From NCBI GenBank assembly GCA_900766165.1, contig CAAFUK010000014.1, positions 1 through 5,357 on the forward strand: a stretch of DNA of 5,357 bases. The letters run 5' to 3'. Positions 1 to 5,336 of this stretch are shown piece by piece. The position numbers were made by a program, and so were the translations under genes. The notes beneath the pieces are model-generated. The model made no database searches. It saw only the letters and a program-made list of their open reading frames with translations, and was not told where the DNA came from. Every line of letters begins with the position of its first letter. Position 1 is the stretch's first letter. The DNA is from an uncultured Collinsella sp. (GTDB lineage Bacteria > Actinomycetota > Coriobacteriia > Coriobacteriales > Coriobacteriaceae).

Positions 1-41
1 TCCCCTTCCGTCGCCACCGCCCGGCGAGCCCTGAGCCCCCC

Positions 42-50
42 TTTTTTTTT
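42..50 (+). terminator. T9 tract, possible end of an upstream terminator
   Basis: Nine consecutive T follow a C-rich stretch (GAGCCCTGAGCCCCCC, 26-41). A C-rich right arm running into a T-run is what the 3' half of a rho-independent terminator looks like. No G-rich left arm is present in bases 1-25, so the matching arm would have to lie outside the window. It may equally be a simple homopolymer. The call is weak and depends on sequence not shown. Confidence 0.22.
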
Positions 51-89
51 GCAGGCCGGCTTGCCCCCCAGGCCTTTCCCCCGCCATTG

Positions 90-104
90 TTGACATTGTG
101 TCAA
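90..104. promoter_or_regulatory. Candidate TetR operator O1 (perfect 15-bp dyad)
   Basis: TTGACATTGTGTCAA is a perfect inverted repeat with 6-bp arms (TTGACA/TGTCAA) around a 3-bp centre. It lies 81 bp upstream of the TetR-family start codon. The same architecture, TTGAC-N5-GTCAA, recurs at 113-127, with 23 bp between the two centres, close to two helical turns. TetR-family regulators usually bind dyads of about this size in front of their own gene. The left arm also matches a -35 TTGACA, but no well-spaced -10 is visible, so the promoter itself is not assigned. Confidence 0.55.
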
Positions 105-112
105 AAATAGTA

Positions 113-127
113 TTGACGAACCGTCAA
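113..127. promoter_or_regulatory. Candidate TetR operator O2 (perfect 15-bp dyad)
   Basis: TTGACGAACCGTCAA has perfect 6-bp arms (TTGACG/CGTCAA) around AAC. It shares the outer TTGAC...GTCAA half-sites with the dyad at 90-104 but has a different centre. The conserved positions are therefore the outer half-sites, as expected for a dimeric helix-turn-helix repressor. It lies 58 bp upstream of the TetR-family start. Confidence 0.55.
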
Positions 128-137
128 CAATATTCAA

Positions 138-156
138 GACTGTTAGGCGAACGGTC
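138..156. promoter_or_regulatory. Possible third operator O3 (imperfect dyad)
   Basis: GACTGTT (138-144) and AACGGTC (150-156) form an inverted repeat with 6 of 7 positions paired around AGGCG. The right half, GGCGAACGGTC, matches 9 of 11 bases of the centre of the dyad at 113-127 (GACGAACCGTC), and the two matching blocks are 31 bp apart, about three turns. It lies between the main dyads and the ribosome binding site, so binding here would block elongation or sit close to the transcription start. It is weaker evidence than the two perfect dyads. Confidence 0.35.
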
Positions 157-185
157 AGGCAAAAGAGGATGAAAGGCGGCAAAAC

Positions 186-848
186 ATGGGCAACAACGCA
201 GCAGATACCTCTGTGGTCGATGCCGTTCCCGCATCCGATAGCGCGGCAAAGCGTCTGACGGGCGACGAACGCCGTCGCGAGATCCTCGATGCCGTGCGCA
301 CCGTAAGCTCCGAGCTGGGCGTATCCCACCTATCGGTATCGGCCGTGACCAAGCGAGCCGGCTGCACGCGCTCGCTGTTCTACCACTACTTTGCCGACAT
401 GGACGCCGCCGTCACCGCCGTTATGGACGAGGCAATCGACGGCTTTATCTCCGAACTCGAGCAGTGGAACGCCGACCGCACCGTCGGCGATATCGAGGGC
501 GCGCTCGACACCGTCGCCCCGCTCTTTAAGCGCCTGGTCGCCAGCGGCCACGAACTGCCGAGCACGCTCACCTCGAGCAGCGGCGCGCTCTACGGCGGCT
601 TTTTGCACAACGTGGTTCAGCGCGTGGCGCAGTATATCTGTGACACCACCGTGGTGGATTTTGTCGCCCATCATGAGCTACGCATCGACCATGTCTACGA
701 AACGTTCTACACCCTCATCATGGGGTTGTTGATGTATATCCGCACGCACCCCGATGTGCCCGACGAGACGGTCAAGGAAATCATCGCCTCGACACTCCAC
801 ATCGAGGGCTACACCGCCAAGTATCCGGAGCACAAGCCCCAGAACTGA
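186..848 (+). CDS. TetR/AcrR-family transcriptional regulator
   Basis: A 220-residue protein, the usual TetR-family size. After a variable tail (1-28), residues 29-73 carry the family's DNA-binding domain: RRREILDAV helix, the ELGVSHLSVSAVTKRAG helix-turn-helix lead-in, then the hallmark recognition end SLFYHYFADMDAAV (63-76). The remaining alpha-helical region (about 77-210) would bind ligand and dimerise; it matches no subgroup I can name, so the inducer is unknown. The ATG at 186 is chosen because AAAGG (172-176) lies nine bases upstream and it leaves the DNA-binding domain complete. Two perfect and one imperfect dyad precede the gene, which argues for autoregulation. A membrane-protein gene follows 63 bp downstream on the same strand, so it is the likely co-regulated target. 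The family call is firm; the target and ligand are inference. Confidence 0.93.
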   Translation: MGNNAADTSVVDAVPASDSAAKRLTGDERRREILDAVRTVSSELGVSHLSVSAVTKRAGCTRSLFYHYFADMDAAVTAVMDEAIDGFISELEQWNADRTVGDIEGALDTVAPLFKRLVASGHELPSTLTSSSGALYGGFLHNVVQRVAQYICDTTVVDFVAHHELRIDHVYETFYTLIMGLLMYIRTHPDVPDETVKEIIASTLHIEGYTAKYPEHKPQN

Positions 849-865
849 CGACATTTGGCCAAACT

Positions 866-893
866 GCCCGCGATCAGAAGAGGGGCCGCGGGC
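866..893 (+). other. Intercistronic stem-loop between regulator and membrane-protein gene
   Basis: GCCCGCG (866-872) and CGCGGGC (887-893) are perfect 7-bp GC-only arms around a 14-base loop. The stem ends five bases before the AAAGGAG ribosome binding site (899-905) of the next gene. No T-run follows, so it is not an intrinsic terminator. It could stabilise or separate the two cistrons or tune translation of the downstream gene. A 10-bp perfect palindrome, TTTGGCCAAA (854-863), lies just before it. Confidence 0.4.
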
Positions 894-911
894 GTGTGAA
901 AGGAGAGCAGC

Positions 912-1919
912 ATGCTGTTCGATGTTTGGGGTAGCGATACCCTTATCCACTGGGCCGGCTGGGCCATGGTCTTTATTGGCCTGATCGTGCTCAACGAGGT
1001 CGGCCGCCGCACCAAGCTGGGCGCGGCAATCATCTTTGGCGTGGCTCCGCTGGCCATGACCATCTACTGCGTCGCTATCGCCGTGGGCGTTTCGCAGGGT
1101 GCCGAGTGGGCGCTCACCAACCCCACCCATGTGTACCAGAACAGCTGGTTCCACTACGCCAAGGTATACGCTGCGCTGGCCGGTTGCTGGGGCTTCATCG
1201 CCATTAAGTATCAGTGGGGCAAGATCGGCAAGGCGCATTGGTTCCGCGCGTGGCCGTTTGTGATCGTCGCCATCAACATCTTGATTGCCGTCGTGTCCGA
1301 CTTCGAGAGCGCCTATCACTTCTTTGTCCTGGGCCAGTCCACTTGGGTCACCTCCGAAGGTGCTACGCAGCTGGCCGGCTGGAACAACGTGTTCAACGGC
1401 ATCGCCGGTCTCATCAACATCTTCTGCATGACCGGTTGGTGGAGCGTCTACGCCTCCGAGGACAAGACCGATATGCTGTGGCCCGACATGACCTGGGTCT
1501 ACATCATCGCCTACGATATCTGGAACTTCTGCTACACCTACAACTGCCTGCCCACCCACTCCTGGTTCTGCGGCTTTGCGCTGCTGCTGGCCCCCACCGT
1601 GGCGGCCTTTATCTGGAACAAGGGCGGCTGGATCCAGAACCGTGCCTTTACCCTGGCCATTTGGTGCATGTTTGCCCAGGTGTTCCCGTACTTCCAGGAG
1701 GAGTCCATCTTTGTGACCCACTCCACGCTCGACCCCGGCGCCGCTACCGCGGTCTCGATCGCCGCACTGATTGCCAACGTCGCCGCGATCATCTACATCG
1801 CTTACCGCGCCAAGAAGCTCGGCCGCAATCCCTACAAGCAGGATGTCTTTGAGGGCACCAGCGATTGGGAGAAGGCCACCGCTCGCCGCGCCAAGGTGGA
1901 CTACGCTCACGCCGAGTAA
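912..1919 (+). CDS. Multi-pass, Trp-rich membrane protein, DUF5692-like
   Basis: A 335-residue integral membrane protein. I count about nine hydrophobic segments: roughly residues 13-30, 36-60, 83-100, 113-130, 157-180, 193-211, 217-235, 241-261 and 277-298. It ends in a charged tail containing RAKKLGRNPYKQ, probably cytoplasmic. It is unusually aromatic, with about 21 Trp (about 6%), and has polar and acidic residues in or near helices (SDFESAYHFF at 129-138, AYDIWNFCYTYN at 200-211, FQEES at 261-265) that could form a functional centre. It resembles the uncharacterised DUF5692 family seen in Coriobacteriia; that assignment is from memory of the family's look and length. The ATG at 912 has AAAGGAG six bases upstream. 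It sits 63 bp behind a TetR-family gene and is closed by a strong terminator, suggesting an inducible two-gene operon. Transport, sensing or membrane modification are all possible; no reaction is assigned. Confidence 0.85.
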   Translation: MLFDVWGSDTLIHWAGWAMVFIGLIVLNEVGRRTKLGAAIIFGVAPLAMTIYCVAIAVGVSQGAEWALTNPTHVYQNSWFHYAKVYAALAGCWGFIAIKYQWGKIGKAHWFRAWPFVIVAINILIAVVSDFESAYHFFVLGQSTWVTSEGATQLAGWNNVFNGIAGLINIFCMTGWWSVYASEDKTDMLWPDMTWVYIIAYDIWNFCYTYNCLPTHSWFCGFALLLAPTVAAFIWNKGGWIQNRAFTLAIWCMFAQVFPYFQEESIFVTHSTLDPGAATAVSIAALIANVAAIIYIAYRAKKLGRNPYKQDVFEGTSDWEKATARRAKVDYAHAE

Positions 1920-1986
1920 CATGTTTATTCCGTCCACATTTGGATGTAGGCAAACTTAGCCGATGCCGCAATCGCGCGTCATGCGC

Positions 1987-2025
1987 AGCCCCGGAAAGCG
2001 ATTCGTCCGCTTTCCGGGGCTTTTT
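1987..2025 (+). terminator. Rho-independent terminator of the TetR/membrane-protein operon
   Basis: AGCCCCGGAAAGCG (1987-2000) pairs perfectly over 14 bp with CGCTTTCCGGGGCT (2008-2021) around the 7-base loop ATTCGTC, followed by a T5 run (2021-2025) and GTTGTT. Outer bases ATGCGC (1981-1986) and GCGCAT (2034-2039) could also pair. It lies 67 bp past the stop codon at 1919 and points in the sense of that gene. Confidence 0.93.
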
Positions 2026-2109
2026 GTTGTTGCGCGCATTCACGCACATATGCAAAACCTCTCTCACAGATAAAATCAGATTTCCAATCGCCTGACAGCT
2101 CTATGTGAC

Positions 2110-2121
2110 CCCAATTTTGGG
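2110..2121. promoter_or_regulatory. Candidate operator dyad upstream of the acidic membrane protein gene
   Basis: CCCAA-TT-TTGGG is a perfect 12-bp dyad, with possible outer TG (2106-2107) and CA (2124-2125) matches. It lies 35 bp before the start codon at 2157, where a promoter is expected. No convincing -35/-10 pair is visible around it. The rest of the 237-bp gap from 1920 contains only the terminator at 1987-2025 and AT-rich sequence without a gene. Confidence 0.3.
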
Positions 2122-2156
2122 TACATTGTTGTCCCGATATTGAGCTTGGGGGATGT

Positions 2157-3653
2157 ATGAATGATGAGACGATGGGCCAAGAGGATGCGGCCCAAGATGC
2201 AGAAGCGAGTGCCGAAGCCCTGGAGAGCCTAGACCGGATTTCACTTGATGAGATTGCGTTTGACGATTCGGGCGTTGATGTGCAGGATGAGTCGGAAGCC
2301 GAGGCGCAGTCCGATGATCAGGATGCAGACGACGTTGAGCCTGCCGAAGATGAGGCAGATCACGAAGACACCGAATGCGAGGCCGACGACCAGCCCGAAT
2401 CCGACACGAGCGAGGAAACCATCTTGCTCGACAGCTTGCCGGCCGAAGATTCGCTGACCCGCGAGCTTCCCGGCCTGGGCTCTGCGCCTGCCGTGGACGA
2501 GACCATCGCCATGGGCGATATCCCCCTACCGTCCGTTCCCTCGGCACGCGAGGCCGAGGTTCGCCATCGCAAGATGTCGCCCAAGCGCCGCAATCTGATG
2601 GTCGCCGGTGTCGTGGCCGTCGCGCTCGTCGCAGGCGGCGCAGGCTATGCCGCCTGGAACGGATATCAGCAAGAGCAGGCTGCCGCTGTCGCCGCCAATG
2701 CCCACACGATGATGTCAGTGCAGATTGGCGTGCATGCCGCGGGCCTCGACTGTTCCACCGGCTCCAAGATTCCCGTACAGGTGAGCGGTCAGGACGCTGA
2801 TGGCTCCTCCGTGAGCGAAACACTCTATGTTGACGAGCGCGGCCGCGGCATCAAACTGCTGCCCGGCGATTACACGTTCTCCATCGCTGCCTCCCCCATC
2901 GCGGCCGACGGCACCATCTATACCGTCCCGACCACCAAGACGCAGGTCACCGTTAAGAGCGATGGACAGGATTTAAGTGACCAGGCCACCTTTAAGCTCA
3001 AAGTGCCTTCGGCCAACACGGTGACTGACGACCAGATCGATGCCGCCGCCAAGTATGCCGAGGAAGGCGGCGCGAGCTCCGCCGCGGCTGCCAAAGTGCT
3101 CCAGCAGGCAGCAACCGCGCGGCGCGACGCCGCCGTCAATGCCGTGAGCGCGCAAAAGGCACAGGCATCCCGTGATGCTGACGCTCGCCACAAGGCAACC
3201 GACCTCTACCAGCTCGATATTCCCGTCGAGTGGTACGGCAAGGTCGCAACTTGGCAAAACGGCAGCACGCTATGCATCTATCTGGGCGACGACGCCAATA
3301 CGCCGCTCGTGACGCTCGTCGCCGTGCGCGATGGCGAGACCTTTACGCCCGATGACGGCGATACGGTTTTGGGCACGGTCAGCCTGGGCAACGGTTATAC
3401 CGTCTATGCCAGCGGCCCCGTCTATCCGTACGTGGTGCCCCAGACTATCAACGGGCGCACCCAGAATCCCGTGTCGACCTACCCCATGGACACGGCCATT
3501 GAGCTTGTCGAGCTGACGACCGGCAACCGCTATACGTATAGCCAGATCAAGAACGACCTGGTTGGCAAAGACGGCAACGCAGACGCCGCGACCAAACTCG
3601 AGACCGACTACCTCGCGCAGATCCTGCTGCCGAGTATCAAAGCCCAGGACTAG
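2157..3653 (+). CDS. Single-pass membrane protein with acidic cytoplasmic tail and extracellular domains
   Basis: A 498-residue protein of unknown function. Residues 1-100 are extremely acidic: about 41 Asp/Glu, one Arg (R27) and no Lys. A basic stretch, RHRKMSPKRR (136-145), precedes one hydrophobic helix (about 147-166), so the tail should be cytoplasmic and the rest outside, with no cleavable signal peptide. Outside, residues about 185-285 look like a beta-sandwich (LPGDYTFSIAASPIAADGTIYTVP region), residues 291-346 an Ala-rich helical linker, and 350-498 a second beta-rich domain ending LLPSIKAQD. There are only two outer Cys, C199 and C373. The layout resembles surface proteins common in Collinsella and relatives that usually carry a zinc ribbon at the N-terminus; here the acidic tail takes that place (family resemblance from memory). 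The ATG at 2157 is chosen because GGGGGA (2148-2153) lies just upstream; the next in-frame ATG, codon 6, has a weaker site. It converges on the ATPase gene. Confidence 0.88.
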   Translation: MNDETMGQEDAAQDAEASAEALESLDRISLDEIAFDDSGVDVQDESEAEAQSDDQDADDVEPAEDEADHEDTECEADDQPESDTSEETILLDSLPAEDSLTRELPGLGSAPAVDETIAMGDIPLPSVPSAREAEVRHRKMSPKRRNLMVAGVVAVALVAGGAGYAAWNGYQQEQAAAVAANAHTMMSVQIGVHAAGLDCSTGSKIPVQVSGQDADGSSVSETLYVDERGRGIKLLPGDYTFSIAASPIAADGTIYTVPTTKTQVTVKSDGQDLSDQATFKLKVPSANTVTDDQIDAAAKYAEEGGASSAAAAKVLQQAATARRDAAVNAVSAQKAQASRDADARHKATDLYQLDIPVEWYGKVATWQNGSTLCIYLGDDANTPLVTLVAVRDGETFTPDDGDTVLGTVSLGNGYTVYASGPVYPYVVPQTINGRTQNPVSTYPMDTAIELVELTTGNRYTYSQIKNDLVGKDGNADAATKLETDYLAQILLPSIKAQD

Positions 3654-3726
3654 CCTGGCGCAGCAAGGTGCTCCCCAACTGTGATGAAGGAGCCAGGAGG
3701 TCCTGACCCCACAGGTCCATAGATGA

Positions 3727-5079
3727 TTAGGCAAGGAGCCACTTCCATGCGGGCATAACGTGTACCACACCGTGCTCGCATGGAATATCGGTCTGTTCAT
3801 CCATGGTAACGATTGCCGACTCGCCAAGATCGAACTGGGCCATCGAGGCATCAAGCGCGGCAATTTCGCGCTCGCGCGTTTTCTCACTTGCCATATCCGC
3901 ACTCACCTGAATCAGGCTATAAGCCCGCATGAGAAGCGCGTCCCCAGCCACAAAGTCCACCTCATGGCTTTTGCTCTTCTCTTTAATTAGCAGGCGGCAG
4001 ACCGAGCCGGTCCTCACCGCGGGAGTCCTTCTTCTTAGCGCATTGAACACTGCGGTCTCGAGCCTCTGGCCCTGGTCCAATGCCGATGCGGGAGAGAATG
4101 CTCCAAACATCGCAGGGTCGACAGCGTAGACCTTAGACGCAGACCGCATGTTATTTGCCAGTGAACGCGTGAACTCCGGCACAGAAAATAACAGGTAGGC
4201 GTCCTCATAATACTCAAGTAAATCGCTGAGTGAATTACGACTGACGGGTATCTGCCTGCTCTTGAACTCGTTGTACACTTTATTCACTGACAGCTCTCGT
4301 CCCGAAGACGCCATGCACCGCGTCAGGAACAGCGAGGCCAAACGAGGATTCTTGACGTCATAGCGCTCAACGATGTCCATAGCGACCGTCCGCGACGCAT
4401 ATTCCTGCAGCAGCTGAATCGCGTCCGCAGGCGTCTGCTCAAGCGTCGCGATGAATCCGCCCCGTTCAAGATATCCGTTCAGATGATGTCGAAGCAATGC
4501 TGCATCGCTCGGTGAAAAGGGTGCATCCGACTCAAGAACGTTTCCCGTCTTATATCGGACGTATTCCGAAAAACTCAACGGAAAAAGCTCTCGCACAAGA
4601 GAACGACCCCTGAACTCGCTCTTAAGTTCTGAGGACAGCATCTTGGAAGAAGATCCCGTCACATAGACGGTCGCTTTCTCCGTATCGACTACACGCCGCA
4701 GAAACGCACCCCATTCGGGAATTTCCTGGATCTCGTCAAAGAAAATGTAAGCGCCCTCGGTTCGAGCAACAGGATACAGCGCATAGAACGTGTCGAGCAC
4801 GTCCGCCAGCAGCGATGGCTCATACGGGCGCAAGCGCTCATCCTCAAAATTGAAGTAAAGCATCCGGTCAAGCTCGACGCCCCGGCTCTGAAGCCGCCGC
4901 ATCTCCTGATACAGGCGATACGTCTTTCCACAACGGCGGGCCCCCACAATCACATTTACGATGTTGTCGCGCTTTGGCTCCTGTGGGTTTCCTAGATCAA
5001 GGTCTCGCTCAAAGACCTGCGGAACCCCCTGCTGTTCAAAGTCCTTTATTTTCTGGGCGATCAAGTCGTTGAATGCCAT
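3727..5079 (-). CDS. AAA-type ATPase with C-terminal DUF4143 domain
   Basis: A 450-residue cytoplasmic protein with the AAA_14/DUF4143 architecture. Walker A is GARRCGKT (46-53), Walker B is AYIFFDEIQEIPEW (110-123), the sensor-like strand is VTGSSSKML (140-148), and the diagnostic FRGRS...LFPLSFSEY follows (156-173). The C-terminal DUF4143 half keeps a nuclease-like core, HEVDF (372-376) and LIQVS (389-393), but with Gln and Ser where a PD-(D/E)XK nuclease would have Glu and Lys, so cleavage activity is unlikely. The biological role of this widespread family is not established; it is often found alone, as here. The ATG has GGAG four bases upstream on its strand. The gene has its own promoter with a perfect TATAAT inside a long inverted repeat, and looks slightly lower in GC (52% in a sampled line) than its left-hand neighbours, compatible with acquisition. 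Family assignment is strong; function is open. Confidence 0.94.
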   Translation of the reverse strand: MAFNDLIAQKIKDFEQQGVPQVFERDLDLGNPQEPKRDNIVNVIVGARRCGKTYRLYQEMRRLQSRGVELDRMLYFNFEDERLRPYEPSLLADVLDTFYALYPVARTEGAYIFFDEIQEIPEWGAFLRRVVDTEKATVYVTGSSSKMLSSELKSEFRGRSLVRELFPLSFSEYVRYKTGNVLESDAPFSPSDAALLRHHLNGYLERGGFIATLEQTPADAIQLLQEYASRTVAMDIVERYDVKNPRLASLFLTRCMASSGRELSVNKVYNEFKSRQIPVSRNSLSDLLEYYEDAYLLFSVPEFTRSLANNMRSASKVYAVDPAMFGAFSPASALDQGQRLETAVFNALRRRTPAVRTGSVCRLLIKEKSKSHEVDFVAGDALLMRAYSLIQVSADMASEKTREREIAALDASMAQFDLGESAIVTMDEQTDIPCEHGVVHVMPAWKWLLA

Positions 5080-5087
5080 GATTCTCC

Positions 5088-5147
5088 AATCTTGCTCTCT
5101 ATCTAATCAAAATTATAGCGATTCTTGATTAATTAGAGAGCAAGATT
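5088..5147. repeat. 23-bp inverted repeat flanking the ATPase promoter
   Basis: Bases 5088-5110 and 5125-5147 are reverse complements at 21 of 23 positions, separated by 14 bp. The arms read TTGATTAG/A...AGAGAGCAAGATT towards the outside of the dyad. The -10 box of the ATPase gene lies in the spacer, and the left arm ends next to the gene's ribosome binding site (rc of 5082-5088). With a start about 7 bases after the -10, transcription would begin inside the left arm, so the full hairpin would not be in the mRNA. The dyad therefore more probably acts as DNA, as a protein-binding operator. Confidence 0.8.
5112..5117 (-). promoter_or_regulatory. -10 box of the ATPase gene (perfect TATAAT)
   Basis: On the minus strand the sequence is GCTATAATTTTG, a perfect -10 hexamer, 32 bp before the start codon. 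That would give an mRNA leader of about 25 bases carrying GGAG. The -35 region at 17-bp spacing is CTCTCT (rc of 5135-5140), far from TTGACA; a TTGCTC lies at 20-bp spacing. A perfect -10 with a poor -35 inside a repeated binding site suggests that a regulator controls this promoter, either by activation or by repression. Confidence 0.6.
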
Positions 5148-5156
5148 ATGTCTGAC

Positions 5157-5179
5157 TTGATTAACACTTAAGCAAGTTT
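5157..5179 (+). repeat. Third copy of the 23-bp element (direct to the 5125 copy)
   Basis: TTGATTAA (5157-5164), six variable bases, then AGCAAGTTT (5171-5179). It matches the copy at 5125-5147 at 16 of 23 positions, all in the two outer blocks, while the six central bases all differ. The offset between the copies is 32 bp, about three helical turns, which would place bound proteins on the same DNA face. Conserved outer blocks with a free centre are typical of a protein-binding site. Confidence 0.6.
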
Positions 5180-5196
5180 TTTCACTATTACTGCTC

Positions 5197-5221
5197 GAAG
5201 GATGCCGAGTGGCTGAGAGGA
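5197..5221 (+). other. tRNA-Ser-like 5' fragment (possible tRNA remnant)
   Basis: GAAGGATGCCGAGTGGCTGA followed by GAGGA resembles the acceptor and D-arm part of bacterial serine tRNAs, which carry CCGAGTGGCTGAAGGA. No anticodon stem, long variable arm, T-arm or matching acceptor 3' strand follows, so it cannot be a working tRNA. It may be a remnant left by integration or duplication at a tRNA gene, or chance similarity. The tRNA comparison is from memory. Confidence 0.22.
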
Positions 5222-5229
5222 CAACCAAG

Positions 5230-5275
5230 CTCGAATGCGACTCCCTGGACAGTCGATTTGGGACGGGGCTTTTTT
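5230..5275 (+). terminator. Stem-loop followed by T6, terminator-like
   Basis: Bases 5230-5242 pair with 5251-5262: a 12-bp stem with one bulged G (5237) and two G.T pairs around the loop CCCTGGAC. GGGGC and T6 (5270-5275) follow. The gap of seven bases between stem and T-run is atypical for a strong terminator. No plus-strand protein gene lies between here and 5080, so any transcript ending here would be a short non-coding RNA or read-through. Confidence 0.3.
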
Positions 5276-5294
5276 GACTACCCTCCCCCTGTAG

Positions 5295-5336
5295 AAAAAT
5301 CCCTAACGCAGTTGCGGTGAAATAGGGGCTGTTTTT
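5295..5336. terminator. Two-way terminator-like hairpin at the right edge
   Basis: CCCTA (5301-5305) pairs with TAGGG (5323-5327), with an inner CGC-AGTT-GCG hairpin (5307-5316). On the minus strand the stem runs almost directly into T5 (rc of 5295-5299), the better fit; on the plus strand T5 (5332-5336) follows after five bases. It would mainly terminate minus-strand transcripts arriving from beyond the right edge. Bases 5191-5357 otherwise show no convincing gene. Confidence 0.35.

Noticed and set aside
90..118. Promoter built from TTGACA (90-95)
   Set aside because: No acceptable -10 at 16-18 bp; the hexamer is better explained as one arm of a perfect dyad.
678..1937. Long minus-strand open frame (419 codons) antisense to the membrane-protein gene
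   Set aside because: It mirrors the third-position GC pattern of the plus-strand gene, is low-complexity Gly/Asp/His-rich, overlaps a well-supported gene with a strong ribosome binding site and crosses two gene boundaries.
2101..2823. Minus-strand open frame of 240 codons opposite the acidic membrane-protein gene
   Set aside because: Arg/Pro/Ser-rich composition typical of an antisense shadow, with no domain or ribosome binding site recognised.
3654..3697. Bidirectional terminator between the convergent genes (CCTGGC/GCCAGG)
   Set aside because: Only 6-bp arms with a 32-base loop and no T-run on either strand.
3687..3741. 9-bp direct repeat AAGGAGCCA (3687-3695 and 3733-3741)
   Set aside because: Short; the second copy is the C-terminal coding sequence of the ATPase, so chance or a tiny duplication explains it without an insertion.
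3270..3902. Minus-strand open frame of 210 codons spanning the convergent gap
   Set aside because: It overlaps the 3' ends of two well-supported genes in other frames and shows no family features.
5201..5269. TPP riboswitch suggested by CTGAGAGG
   Set aside because: The second conserved block expected for the thi-box (ACCTGAT...) is absent and no thiamine gene follows.
5197..5275. Complete tRNA-Ser gene
   Set aside because: Only the acceptor 5' and D-arm resemble a serine tRNA; no anticodon stem, T-arm or 3' acceptor strand can be folded.
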